Below, in pieces: positions 27,919-36,005 of a stretch of 64,000 nt of DNA (positions within the stretch are counted from its first letter, which is position 1; every line of letters begins with the position of its first letter). A program made the position numbers and the translations under genes. The notes below the pieces were generated by a model. That model saw only the letters and a list, made by a program, of their open reading frames with translations, ran no database searches and was not told the origin of the DNA. Source of the DNA: CBDHFQ01 sp965262565. Its GTDB lineage: Bacteria > Bacteroidota > Bacteroidia > J057. The stretch covers positions 124,001 to 188,000 of the forward strand of contig CBDHFQ010000026.1 of the NCBI GenBank assembly GCA_965262565.1, given 5' to 3'.

Positions 27919-29058
27919 ATGAAGTTATTCGAAGTATATCCATTGTTCAATGTAACCCCAATTAATGCCAAAGGGAGTTATGTGTGGGACGAAACAGGGC
28001 AATCCTATTTGGACCTATATGGCGGTCATGCGGTGATTTCCATAGGCCATCAGCATCCTCACTACCTTCAAAAAATCACAGAGCAGCTCCATCATATCGG
28101 CTTTTATTCTAATTCCGTTCAAAATCCTTTGCAGCAGGAATTGGCGGATAAATTAGGTCAATGGTCAGGATACGACGACTATCAACTGTTCCTTTGTAAC
28201 TCTGGAGCGGAAGCTATCGAAAATGCCTTGAAATTAGCCTCATTCCAACATCAACGAAAGAAAATTATTTGTTTTGAGCGCGCCTTTCATGGCAGAACTT
28301 CCGGGGCAGTAGCAGCAACTCACAATAGAAAAATACAAGCCCCCATAAATCACGCAGATCATATTACCTATATTCCATTTAACGACGTTTCTACGATGCA
28401 GGCTCTTGTTAGAACCGGGGAATACTGTGCGGTCTTGGTGGAAAGTATTCAAGGTGTAGGAGGTATTCATGTTACCTCTTCGGAGTTTTGGGAAGCAGCC
28501 CGTTCTATTTGTTCCCAATATGGCACTCTCTTAATAGCAGATGAAATTCAGGCGGGATATGGAAGAACTGGTAAGTTTTTTGGACACCAGTATGCTTCGG
28601 TAAAACCGGACCTTATTACCATCGCTAAAGGCATGGGAAATGGCTTTCCTATTGGGGGAGTGTTGATTCATCCCGATATCAAGCCCTGGAAAGGCATGCT
28701 GGGAACTACGTTTGGAGGAAATCATCTGGCATGTGCTGCGGGAATAGCTGTCTTAGACGTATTGGAACAGGAACAACTTATCTCCCATGCAGCCCAATTA
28801 GGTACTTACTTAATGGAGGCCCTAAAAAATATCCCTGGAGTGCAGAAAGTCAGAGGACAGGGATTAATGATCGGAATGCATATGGCCTCGGAAGCGAAAG
28901 AAATCCGCCAGCGCCTGTTATATCAGCATCATATTTTTACGGGTTCTTCTTCTGATCCAAGGGTATTGAGATTATTACCTCCCCTAAACTTATCAAAAGA
29001 ACAGGCAGATATTTTCTTGGAAGCTATGCATCAGGTGATGGTTCATCCTATTGCATAA
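27919..29058 (+). CDS. argD: Acetylornithine/succinylornithine aminotransferase
   Basis: A 379-residue class III PLP-dependent aminotransferase. The PLP-binding lysine is K237 in IAKGMGNGFPIGG. The segment LLIADEIQAGYGRTGKFFG and the phosphate-binding NSGAEAIENALKLA complete the active site. It transaminates acylglutamate semialdehyde with glutamate to acylornithine. Length and motifs match ArgD rather than GABA aminotransferases, and the operon position confirms this. A 160-base gap without a clear structure separates it from lysE. Confidence 0.94.
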   Translation: MKLFEVYPLFNVTPINAKGSYVWDETGQSYLDLYGGHAVISIGHQHPHYLQKITEQLHHIGFYSNSVQNPLQQELADKLGQWSGYDDYQLFLCNSGAEAIENALKLASFQHQRKKIICFERAFHGRTSGAVAATHNRKIQAPINHADHITYIPFNDVSTMQALVRTGEYCAVLVESIQGVGGIHVTSSEFWEAARSICSQYGTLLIADEIQAGYGRTGKFFGHQYASVKPDLITIAKGMGNGFPIGGVLIHPDIKPWKGMLGTTFGGNHLACAAGIAVLDVLEQEQLISHAAQLGTYLMEALKNIPGVQKVRGQGLMIGMHMASEAKEIRQRLLYQHHIFTGSSSDPRVLRLLPPLNLSKEQADIFLEAMHQVMVHPIA

Positions 29059-29218
29059 TTAGGCGAAAAGAGTGAGAAGAAGCCATGACTTATCAGACAA
29101 TTTAGGTCAAAAAGTCCTCTTGTTTTCAGAAAAACGATTAATAAACTTCCTAAGAAATAGCATAAGGGTTTTTACTAACATATTCTACTAATATTATCTC
29201 TCATCCAATACAATAACT

Positions 29219-29848
29219 ATGGAACTATCTGTATGGCTATCCTTTGTAGCTACCGTATCTATTTTAGCCCTTACTCCAGGACCAAGTGTTTTATTGGTGA
29301 CAGCCAATAGCATGAAATTTGGTAAAAATAAAACGATTGGAACAATTCTTGGTGATTTGTCGGCCAATTTGTGTCAAATTATTTTAGCAGGGGCAGGTTT
29401 AGCTACTTTTGTCATTTCTTCAGGCGAATTATTCCAAATTATCAAATGGTGTGGTGTGGCCTATCTCATTTACATGGGCTTAACTAAGATATTTACAAAG
29501 CCTGAAATCAAGATTGATCAGGAAAACGGAAATCAGAGAAGTTTCAATGCATTATATTTAGAGGGATTCCTAATGTCAGCAGCAAATCCTAAGGCAATTG
29601 TGTTTTTCGCAGCTTTGTTCCCTTTATTTATTCAATTACATGGACCATTTCTACCGCAAATTACTATTTTAGCTGCCACTTTTTTATGTATTGACGGAGC
29701 ATCTCTTCTTATTTATGCTCAGTTTGCGGAAAAACTAAAAGGATATCTTGAAAATCAGCGAAAAGTTTATCTTCAAAACCGAATTATTGGAGTCTTATTG
29801 ATTCTCAGTGGATTAATGTTGGCCATGGTAAAACGGATAAATACTTAG
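29219..29848 (+). CDS. LysE/RhtB family amino-acid exporter
   Basis: A 209-residue inner-membrane protein with about six hydrophobic segments. The family signature is at the N-terminus (ALTPGPSVLLVTANSMKFGK), and NPKAIVFFAALFPLFI follows in the middle. LysE-family carriers export basic amino acids, homoserine or threonine. Its place between argD and argF' suggests export of arginine, ornithine or an intermediate, but the RhtB branch is broad and no substrate can be fixed. It appears inserted in an otherwise standard arg gene order. Confidence 0.88.
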   Translation: MELSVWLSFVATVSILALTPGPSVLLVTANSMKFGKNKTIGTILGDLSANLCQIILAGAGLATFVISSGELFQIIKWCGVAYLIYMGLTKIFTKPEIKIDQENGNQRSFNALYLEGFLMSAANPKAIVFFAALFPLFIQLHGPFLPQITILAATFLCIDGASLLIYAQFAEKLKGYLENQRKVYLQNRIIGVLLILSGLMLAMVKRINT

Positions 29849-29970
29849 ATGAAATATCATTTCATCTTCCTTTCATGAGCTAATTTTGTTAACTCCCGAA
29901 AAGTTTTAGCTGATCAATATAACAGAGACTTATATCAAAAATTATCTTATAATATTTATTTACCCTTTAC

Positions 29971-30912
29971 ATGCATCATTTTACTAGCGTTGACGACGTC
30001 GACAATCTTCAAGACTGGGTAGAAGAAGCCCAATTATTTTCCGTGCACCCATCTCCATTTAGGGGCTTATTTAAAGGCAAAACGTTGGGACTGATTTTTT
30101 TCAATCCCAGTTTACGGACCAGACTTAGCTCACAAAAAGCAGGAATGATATTGGGAATGGACGTAATTGTAATGAACATTGGAAGCGAAGGATGGAAGTT
30201 GGAATTTAGTGATGGTGCTATCATGAATGAACATAAAGCAGAGCATATTAAAGATGCGGCTGCGGTGATGGGCGCATATTGCGATGTCATTGGAATTCGC
30301 GCCTTTGCCTCTTTAACGGATAAAGAAGCAGATTATGAGGAAAGAATATTGGCTGCGTTTAAGAAATATGCCAATGTCCCTATTGTAAGCCTGGAATCCG
30401 CTACTCGCCATCCGCTACAATCCTTTGCTGACTTAATTACCATCAAGAAACATTTCCCTCAATCCAGACCTAAAGTGGTGTTGAGTTGGGCACCTCATCC
30501 TAAAGCACTACCTCAGGCTGTAGGCAATTCCTTTGTAGAATGGATGCAAGCTGCTGATATGGAGGTAGTCGTTACCCATCCAGAGGGCTATGAATTAGCA
30601 GAATCTTTTATGAAGAATACGCCTGTAGTATATGATCAGCAACAAGCTTTTGAAGGAGCGGATATTATATATGCCAAAAATTGGTCAGCTTATCGAGATT
30701 ATGGAAAAGTACTGAGGCAAGATTTAGATTGGACCATCAATGAGGAAAAAATGGCATTGACGAATGGAGCAAAATTTATGCATTGTTTACCTGTCAGAAG
30801 AAATGTGGTGGTATCGGATGGGGTGATAGACAGTAACCAATCTGTCGTTATAGAGCAAGCAACGAATAGAGTAGTTTCCGCCGTAATTGCTCTAAAAAGA
30901 TGCCTTCAGTGA
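29971..30912 (+). CDS. argF': N-acylornithine carbamoyltransferase (N-succinyl- or N-acetylornithine type)
   Basis: A 313-residue transcarbamylase whose carbamoyl-phosphate loop is FFNPSLRTRLSSQKA rather than the STRT of ordinary OTCase. MNIGSEGWKLEF, LESATRHPLQSFADL and HCLPVRRNVVV complete the acylornithine-specific pattern. It produces N-acylcitrulline, the Bacteroidota and Xanthomonas variant of arginine synthesis. Aligned by eye with Bacteroides fragilis SOTCase, the succinyl/acetyl specificity position (Pro90 there, Glu92 in Xanthomonas AOTCase) is Ala here (HKAEHIKD), so acyl preference is uncertain. Start at ATG 29971; the preceding 122 bases show no clear promoter. Confidence 0.93.
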   Translation: MHHFTSVDDVDNLQDWVEEAQLFSVHPSPFRGLFKGKTLGLIFFNPSLRTRLSSQKAGMILGMDVIVMNIGSEGWKLEFSDGAIMNEHKAEHIKDAAAVMGAYCDVIGIRAFASLTDKEADYEERILAAFKKYANVPIVSLESATRHPLQSFADLITIKKHFPQSRPKVVLSWAPHPKALPQAVGNSFVEWMQAADMEVVVTHPEGYELAESFMKNTPVVYDQQQAFEGADIIYAKNWSAYRDYGKVLRQDLDWTINEEKMALTNGAKFMHCLPVRRNVVVSDGVIDSNQSVVIEQATNRVVSAVIALKRCLQ

Positions 30913-30922
30913 GATGCGGGAA

Positions 30923-31564
30923 TTAATCTTCAATCCCTTCATCTCTCAATGTAGCTTTGAGCCTTTTAATCTCTTCTTCCAATTGAATTGAACGTTTTCT
31001 TTCTTCCTCGGCGCTGAGTTTTTCGGCCTCAGCTCTTTCTCTTTCTGCTATTAATTCCTTATCGATCTCTTCGGCTGTTTTGAAAGGACTACCATTAGGA
31101 TGATAAACATTGATTCTATCATCCGTTTTTCTGATCTCAATCTCTAACAGGGAACTTCTCCAGTAGTATCCTGGGATAAAAACCAGGCGATCTCCTCTTC
31201 TTTCCCACACGAGGAAGGACTCTTTACCCTTTTCGGGATCTATTACTAAGTACTCTTTCACTCCATAAGTTTCATAAAATTGTAGCTTTCGACGCATTTC
31301 TTCCTGTTTATTTGAAGGAGAAAGCACTTCAATGACTACCTGGGGAGGAGTATCTTCTTCCAACTATTGCTGATAGGATGGACGATGACCTTTAGGTCTT
31401 CCCAGAGCTACCATTACATCAGGAGCTGTTACTATGTTATTATTTCCCTCAACTGGATACCAAAACAAATCCATAGCTACAAAAGTCACCCTATCTCTGA
31501 AAAGTATCCTGAGATTATTGACCAATAATATAATCCATTCTGCCTGTGTTGTATTCTCTGCCAA
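30923..31564 (-). pseudogene. Uma2 family protein (PD-(D/E)XK nuclease-like), interrupted by an in-frame TAG
   Basis: Two adjacent open segments in one frame (31564-31367 and 31363-30923) are split by TAG at 31366-31364. Together they read as a Uma2/DUF820 protein: FWYPVEGNNNIVTAPDVMV, GRPKGHRPSYQQ-stop-LEEDTPPQVVIEVLSPSN, then the nuclease-fold block YLVIDPEKG and a charged coiled-coil tail. Family members typically have Trp where the stop falls (YQQW), so TGG to TAG is likely. There is also no convincing ATG at the 5' end; a TTG at 31564 is the only start. It probably is a dead gene placed between argF' and argB, as Uma2 genes often move and multiply. Confidence 0.8.
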
Positions 31565-32001
31565 TGGTTTTCCATCCGATTATGGGTAGAACGTATCTTC
31601 CCAATTATACCCAAATTCCATCCCAGATTTCTTCATATCTGCTCCAATTTATTCATGCTAATAATAACAAAATATGAGCCAAGCAGCTAACAAATGCTAA
31701 AAAAAAGAGCAACTTATGGTTCATTGGCACAAACAAAAAAAATCTGCTACAATCACACTGGTCGTAGCAGACTTAAAAGACAGAACACAAACAATTTGTA
31801 TTACAGGATACACTCACTACATTGATTATCAACCTATATTAAACCACTATTATATTTTTATTTATTTATTCTTTTTCGATTTTTATACTCACTTAATATT
31901 TATAGTGCTAACTTTCGCTTACTTACATCCTTGTGTTAAATGATTTACTAGTTTATGTTAGTCTAATACAAGATGTCATCACAACAGATAAATTTTTTCT
32001 C
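31565..32001. other. Intergenic stretch without a supported gene
   Basis: These 437 bases are very AT-rich. They hold a minus-strand terminator-like hairpin (31732-31771) and a 75-residue ORF (31716-31943) with low-complexity Phe/Tyr/Ile content that I do not accept as a gene. No promoter with both boxes was found for the following thioredoxin gene. Confidence 0.6.
31732..31771 (-). terminator. Orphan minus-strand intrinsic terminator
   Basis: TCTGCTAC (31743-31750) pairs with GTAGCAGA (31764-31771) across a 13-base loop. Read on the minus strand the stem runs directly into an eight-base T tract (plus-strand A run, 31735-31742). No minus-strand gene ends here, so it may close an unannotated small RNA or be left from a lost gene. 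Confidence 0.6.
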
Positions 32002-32568
32002 ATGAATGCACTATTTTTTTTTCGGTATCTATTGACCTGTGCGATGATCACCAGCTTTGTAGTTCAAGTAACAGGGCAAAGCAGAGGTTTTGATGCTGAG
32101 GTATCCACGCTCAATGACATTAACGATTTTACTTTATTTGCTCCTCCTACTTACGATGAACACAGGTTCCTCATTTGGCAAGAAGGAGAAAGTTTTGAAG
32201 AATTGATCTCACAGTTCAAAGGTTCCGTCATTTATGTGGATATGTGGGCCAGTTGGTGCAGACCTTGCCTGGAAGAAGCTCCTTATGCAATGGAATTGAA
32301 AAAGGAACTTGATGGAGAACATGTTGTATTTCTTAACGTTTCCGTAGATGAACATGAAGATGATTGGCTGAAAGCAATAGATCAATATCACATTACAGGA
32401 TATCACATCCGATTAAGTGAATCAAGAAGGAATCCTTTTCAGGATCGCTATCGCATAAAAGGTTATCCCACCTACCTCATCTTCAATAAAGAAGGAAAAT
32501 TAGTCAAACAGGACGCAAGTTGGCCCTCAGAGCGCGGTACTGCCAGGGCAATTAGGAAATACCTGTAA
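32002..32568 (+). CDS. TlpA-like thioredoxin-fold protein
   Basis: An exported thiol-disulfide protein of about 188 residues from the ATG at 32002. The frame is open to a GTG at 31933, but the ATG begins a clear signal peptide, MNALFFFRYLLTCAMITSFV, ending VTGQS. The redox motif WASWCRPC (C86, C89) and the cis-proline region GYPTYLIFNKEG mark a TlpA/ResA fold. It probably reduces or isomerises disulfides in the periplasm. Its position between the Uma2 remnant and argB has no obvious metabolic logic and suggests insertion. Confidence 0.88.
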   Translation: MNALFFFRYLLTCAMITSFVVQVTGQSRGFDAEVSTLNDINDFTLFAPPTYDEHRFLIWQEGESFEELISQFKGSVIYVDMWASWCRPCLEEAPYAMELKKELDGEHVVFLNVSVDEHEDDWLKAIDQYHITGYHIRLSESRRNPFQDRYRIKGYPTYLIFNKEGKLVKQDASWPSERGTARAIRKYL

Positions 32569-32610
32569 TATCATAATATTGGATTCTGTGCTCACGAAGG
32601 ATTGTAGGAT

Positions 32611-33405
32611 ATGCTCAAATGTACCATTGTTAAAATAGGGGGAAAGGTTGTGGACCACTCGTCCCAACTAAACACATTTCTCCAACATTTTTCTTGCTTA
32701 CCTTCACCCAAAATATTGGTACACGGAGGAGGAACATCCGCTACTGCCTTAGCTGACAAACTAGGGGTAACAGCTACCATGATCAATGGTCGAAGGATTA
32801 CGGATGCTGCTATGCTGGAGATAGCGACGATGGTATATGGAGGATTAGTGAATAAAAAGATCGTGGCTCAGTTGCAAGCGTTGGGACAAAACTCATTAGG
32901 GCTGACAGGCGCTGATTTAAATATGATTCTCGCTCACAAAAGACCTGTAGGAGACATAGATTACGGTTTTGCAGGTGATATAGATGAGGTCAATGTAGCT
33001 ATGCTTCAATTATTGTTGGAGCAGCATATTGTCCCGGTATTTGCCCCATTGACCCATAATCAACAAGGCCAATTACTCAATACGAATGCGGATACGATCG
33101 CTTCTACTGTAGCTGGTTCTTTAGCGAAAAGGTATGATGTAACGCTAATGTATTGTTTCGAGCGTCCAGGTGTATTAACAGATTCGGACAATGATGAAAC
33201 TGTCATTCCCTTACTTACTCCCTTATCATATCGCACGCTCAAAACTTCTGGTGCTATCCACAATGGTATGATCCCTAAATTAGATAATGCTTTTGATGCA
33301 CTCTCTCAAGGGGTAACGCAAATACTAATCGGAAATATAGAAGGAGTAAAGATGATGCATGAAGAGGGATTTGGAGGGACGAGGTTGTTATCTTCTTTTT
33401 TGTAA
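32611..33405 (+). CDS. argB: Acetylglutamate (acylglutamate) kinase
   Basis: A 264-residue amino-acid kinase that phosphorylates N-acylglutamate, the second arginine step. It shows the N-terminal VKIGGKVVD lysine-glycine motif, VHGGGTSATALADK, GLTGADLNM, a PVFAPLTHN strand and the C-terminal GGMIPK-like block NGMIPKLDNAF. The end (LLSSFL) overlaps the convergent DUF1611 gene by 18 bases. The 3' 155 bases (33235-33389) are repeated exactly at 35785-35939. Length is normal for arginine-insensitive short ArgB forms. Confidence 0.94.
   Translation: MLKCTIVKIGGKVVDHSSQLNTFLQHFSCLPSPKILVHGGGTSATALADKLGVTATMINGRRITDAAMLEIATMVYGGLVNKKIVAQLQALGQNSLGLTGADLNMILAHKRPVGDIDYGFAGDIDEVNVAMLQLLLEQHIVPVFAPLTHNQQGQLLNTNADTIASTVAGSLAKRYDVTLMYCFERPGVLTDSDNDETVIPLLTPLSYRTLKTSGAIHNGMIPKLDNAFDALSQGVTQILIGNIEGVKMMHEEGFGGTRLLSSFL
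33235..33389. repeat. 155-bp perfect direct repeat, copy 1 (within argB)
   Basis: Base-for-base identical to 35785-35939 at an offset of 2550. The bases at both edges (33234 and 33390) differ from the second copy. The two copies bracket the DUF1611 and PLP-enzyme genes. Confidence 0.97.
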
Positions 33406-34452
33406 CACCAACTCCACCAATTCATCTGCTTCTTCCCAAAGAACATCATATGCACGAAGTCCTACTTCCTTATAAATCTTTTCCTTGTAAGTAGGTAAAT
33501 CCGATCTTTCCATTTCTTCATGATTAATGGTAACTGCCACTACAGGTTTGTCTGAAATAAACTCTATCGCCTGAATTTGCTTCGATAAGGGATGCATGGG
33601 AAAATCAGGAAACCCATCATAAGTCGTTCTTGTAGGCGCATGTTGTAATACCACCATATCGGGTCTACCTGCTGCCAAAATTTCGAACCCACCCGGATAA
33701 GCCGGATTCAACAAACTTCCCTGTCCCTCAATAATGATTACTTCTGCCCCATCTTTCCAGGCCGAATGGACAGCATGTTCGATCTCCCCAGATATAAAAT
33801 CATTGATCAATGAATCCAAGACAAAACTATACACAGCTCCTTGAAGCCAGGCCGTTTGCCCTGTACCTATCAACTCAGCCTTTATTCCTTTTTTTCTTAA
33901 GGCATGTACCAACACCCAGGCAGTCGTCCTCTTTCCCACCGCAGAATCCGTCCCCAGCAAGGCAATGACTAAAGCATTTACCTCATCAATTTTCCCGCTA
34001 AAAAAATGCAATTGATCTCTGGAAGGGGTTTTCCGAATATCTTTAATGGTTATTCCTTTTTTTTGTGCCAATGTGGAAAGCTCCTCCTTATCACTTAAAA
34101 AATCATGTAATCCTGAAACAATGTGCAAGCTAGAATGGATCGCACATTCCACAACTTCCAACGCTTCTTTAGGAAGCCTTCCTCCATCTGGCGCCAATCC
34201 TATGACAAAATGAGTCGGAGAAAACTGTTGGGCTACCGGGTTGTCCAATACTTCTTGAAAACTCCCCACAATGGGAATGTGATTAGGTCTGTCATCCAGC
34301 ACTTTTCCTGCATCTTGTCCGGCATATCTGCTATCAATGACCGCAACAACGCGATATCTTTCTGTAAAACGCACTAATCCATGAGCCGTTTTACCTTCTG
34401 GCGTATTAAAGGCTCCCTCACAATAAACAATAGCATTTCCTTTTTCTCGCAT
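33388..34452 (-). CDS. DUF1611 / DgcN-like protein (putative D-glutamate N-acetyltransferase)
   Basis: A 354-residue protein with the DUF1611 layout. The N-terminal Rossmann-like half (GNAIVYCEGAFNTPEGKTAHGLVRF) is followed by a C-terminal P-loop-like half with GTDSAVGKRT (167-176), IIIEGQGSLLNPAYPGG and VLQHAPTRTTYDGFPDFP. Members studied as DgcN N-acetylate D-glutamate, and a partner racemase (DgcA) then yields N-acetyl-L-glutamate. No DgcA-like gene is in the window. Here the gene abuts argB, whose substrate is N-acyl-L-glutamate. It overlaps the argB 3' end by 18 bases and is preceded, 38 bases away, by a PLP enzyme on the same strand. Confidence 0.82.
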   Translation of the reverse strand: MREKGNAIVYCEGAFNTPEGKTAHGLVRFTERYRVVAVIDSRYAGQDAGKVLDDRPNHIPIVGSFQEVLDNPVAQQFSPTHFVIGLAPDGGRLPKEALEVVECAIHSSLHIVSGLHDFLSDKEELSTLAQKKGITIKDIRKTPSRDQLHFFSGKIDEVNALVIALLGTDSAVGKRTTAWVLVHALRKKGIKAELIGTGQTAWLQGAVYSFVLDSLINDFISGEIEHAVHSAWKDGAEVIIIEGQGSLLNPAYPGGFEILAAGRPDMVVLQHAPTRTTYDGFPDFPMHPLSKQIQAIEFISDKPVVAVTINHEEMERSDLPTYKEKIYKEVGLRAYDVLWEEADELVELVLQKRR

Positions 34453-34490
34453 TGATAAATGAATTAATAATTAATTAAACGAGCTTCTTC

Positions 34491-35498
34491 CTAATTACTA
34501 CGGCTGGTTAATACTGCTACATATCTATCTGGAGCCAATGGCTTTTTCCGATGCCACTTAATCAATGCAGCTAATCCAGCAGTAGCTGCTGGCAACACAT
34601 TCATGCCCTCTTTCTCCCGTATCAGTTTGGAAAGCAACATCATTTGTCGATCCGAAATATCCGCTGCCCAGCCTTCGGATTGCTTGATCGCATCAAAGGC
34701 CCATTCTCCATCGAAACTGTGCCAATTTATCAATGGCTCGTTGATGAGCGTTTCTTTTATTTTATCCTGAGGGAGATCTTCATATTCAGCTTTTTTATTA
34801 CGAAAGGAAGCGATGATAGGATTTTTCCCCTTAGCAGATCCTGCTAACATGATAGGGATTTTGGATGTCTTTCCCCTTTTGTTCAATTTAACAAAGCCTT
34901 TATGGACTCCTGCCAACACAGTTCCATTAGAAACGGGAATTGCTACCATTCTAGGGGCATCTCTTAGCTCATCATATATTTCGTAAGCAATTTCCGCATA
35001 GGCCTGTAATTGCATCATCGTATTTTCTCCTCCCGGATTAGCATCGTACCAACCTTCCTGCCCGGCTTTCTCCTGAGCTGTCTGTACCGCATATTCATAA
35101 TCTCCAGAAACTCTAAAAATCTGAGCGCCGTGGGCTTCCATATCCTGAATACGTTTCGTATGGTAGGATTCAGGGATATGGATTACACATCTTAATCCTG
35201 CCAATTGAGAAGCCGAAGCCACAGCCACGCCGTAATTTCCACAAGTGGCAACAATAATGGTATCAAATCCCCTTCTCAGGGCATCCATGCACTGAGCATA
35301 AGCAATTCTGTCCTTCTGTGTGCCCGTAGGATTCCCACCTTCAAATTTTAGATATAGTTGCTTTAACCCAAACTCTCGCTCCAGATTTCGGGCTCTGACT
35401 AAAGCTGTATCTCCCACTTCCGAATCAATAATATCTTCAAATGCTTCCAATCTGTCCTCCAGAGAAGGAATCTGATCAGGTGATAATTCTTTTTCCAT
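34491..35498 (-). CDS. Threonine-synthase-like PLP-dependent enzyme (fold type II)
   Basis: A 335-residue fold-type-II enzyme. The PLP lysine is K62 in GGNPTGTQKDR, the phosphate-binding region CGNYGVAVASASQLAG follows, and the cofactor-ring loop near the C-terminus is AATAGLAALIKW. Threonine synthases have SFKDR where this has TQKDR, and the protein is shorter. It may therefore be a lyase, racemase or beta-elimination enzyme on a different hydroxy- or amino acid. Next to the DgcN-like gene, a role in D- or unusual amino-acid use is reasonable but not shown. It lies inside the segment bounded by the argB repeats. Confidence 0.82.
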   Translation of the reverse strand: MEKELSPDQIPSLEDRLEAFEDIIDSEVGDTALVRARNLEREFGLKQLYLKFEGGNPTGTQKDRIAYAQCMDALRRGFDTIIVATCGNYGVAVASASQLAGLRCVIHIPESYHTKRIQDMEAHGAQIFRVSGDYEYAVQTAQEKAGQEGWYDANPGGENTMMQLQAYAEIAYEIYDELRDAPRMVAIPVSNGTVLAGVHKGFVKLNKRGKTSKIPIMLAGSAKGKNPIIASFRNKKAEYEDLPQDKIKETLINEPLINWHSFDGEWAFDAIKQSEGWAADISDRQMMLLSKLIREKEGMNVLPAATAGLAALIKWHRKKPLAPDRYVAVLTSRSN

Positions 35499-35754
35499 AT
35501 CAAAGATGTTCAGATTTGTCTGAGACGTAGAAGTTAGTCGGAAGTTTCATGTTTTGGAAGGAAATTATAGATATGACTTAAAAAAAGTCGGGCAAAAATT
35601 TTCCTATCGGTTTTTGGAATTTTTCTTAGATTAAGGTATTTACACCGTTTTTTCCTCTCACTATACCACTTTATCATTCGTACACTTCTAGTAAGTATAG
35701 AAATATTCATTGTTGATCATCAAGATGAACTTATAAGATGCCATTAATACTTAA

Positions 35755-35949
35755 TCAGAACTTGGATACTTAACCTTCCATCAAACGCTCAAAACTTCTG
35801 GTGCTATCCACAATGGTATGATCCCTAAATTAGATAATGCTTTTGATGCACTCTCTCAAGGGGTAACGCAAATACTAATCGGAAATATAGAAGGAGTAAA
35901 GATGATGCATGAAGAGGGATTTGGAGGGACGAGGTTGTTGTCATATTAG
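35755..35949 (+). pseudogene. argB: argB 3' fragment
   Basis: Starting after an in-frame TAA at 35752, an open frame without a start codon encodes the C-terminal part of ArgB (TLKTSGAIHNGMIPKLDNAF onward). The central 155 bases are identical to argB. The ends differ: upstream sequence diverges, and downstream the fragment finishes LLSY-stop with synonymous Leu and Ser codons instead of LLSSFL. So it is not a simple truncated copy but looks like the 3' end of another argB allele. It cannot make a functional kinase. Confidence 0.9.
35785..35939. repeat. 155-bp perfect direct repeat, copy 2 (argB remnant)
   Basis: Identical to 33235-33389 in the same orientation. Recombination between the copies would delete 2550 bases, removing the DUF1611 and PLP-enzyme genes while leaving argB with the LLSY ending. 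Confidence 0.97.
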
Positions 35950-36005
35950 CAAGTTTTTTCACCCTCTGTATATTTTAATTCAACACTTTTATTTTTATAT
36001 AAATA

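Larger units (their letters stand above)
35499..36005. other. Intergenic stretch holding the argB remnant
   Basis: The 507-base gap separates the minus-strand PLP enzyme from the plus-strand lipoprotein gene. Its only recognisable content is the argB 3' fragment (35755-35949). On the minus strand CATCTTTG, one mismatch from the TAnnTTTG box, lies 9 bases before the PLP-enzyme ATG. The rest shows no gene or RNA. Confidence 0.6.

Noticed and set aside
31716..31943. 75-codon plus-strand ORF
   Set aside because: Low-complexity Phe/Tyr/Ile-rich translation in very AT-rich DNA, overlapping the orphan terminator hairpin, with no start signal and no domain.
33235..35939. argB repeats as an insertion-sequence or site-specific att pair
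   Set aside because: No integrase, recombinase or terminal inverted repeats lie between the copies, and 155 bp is long for an att core; homologous recombination fits better.
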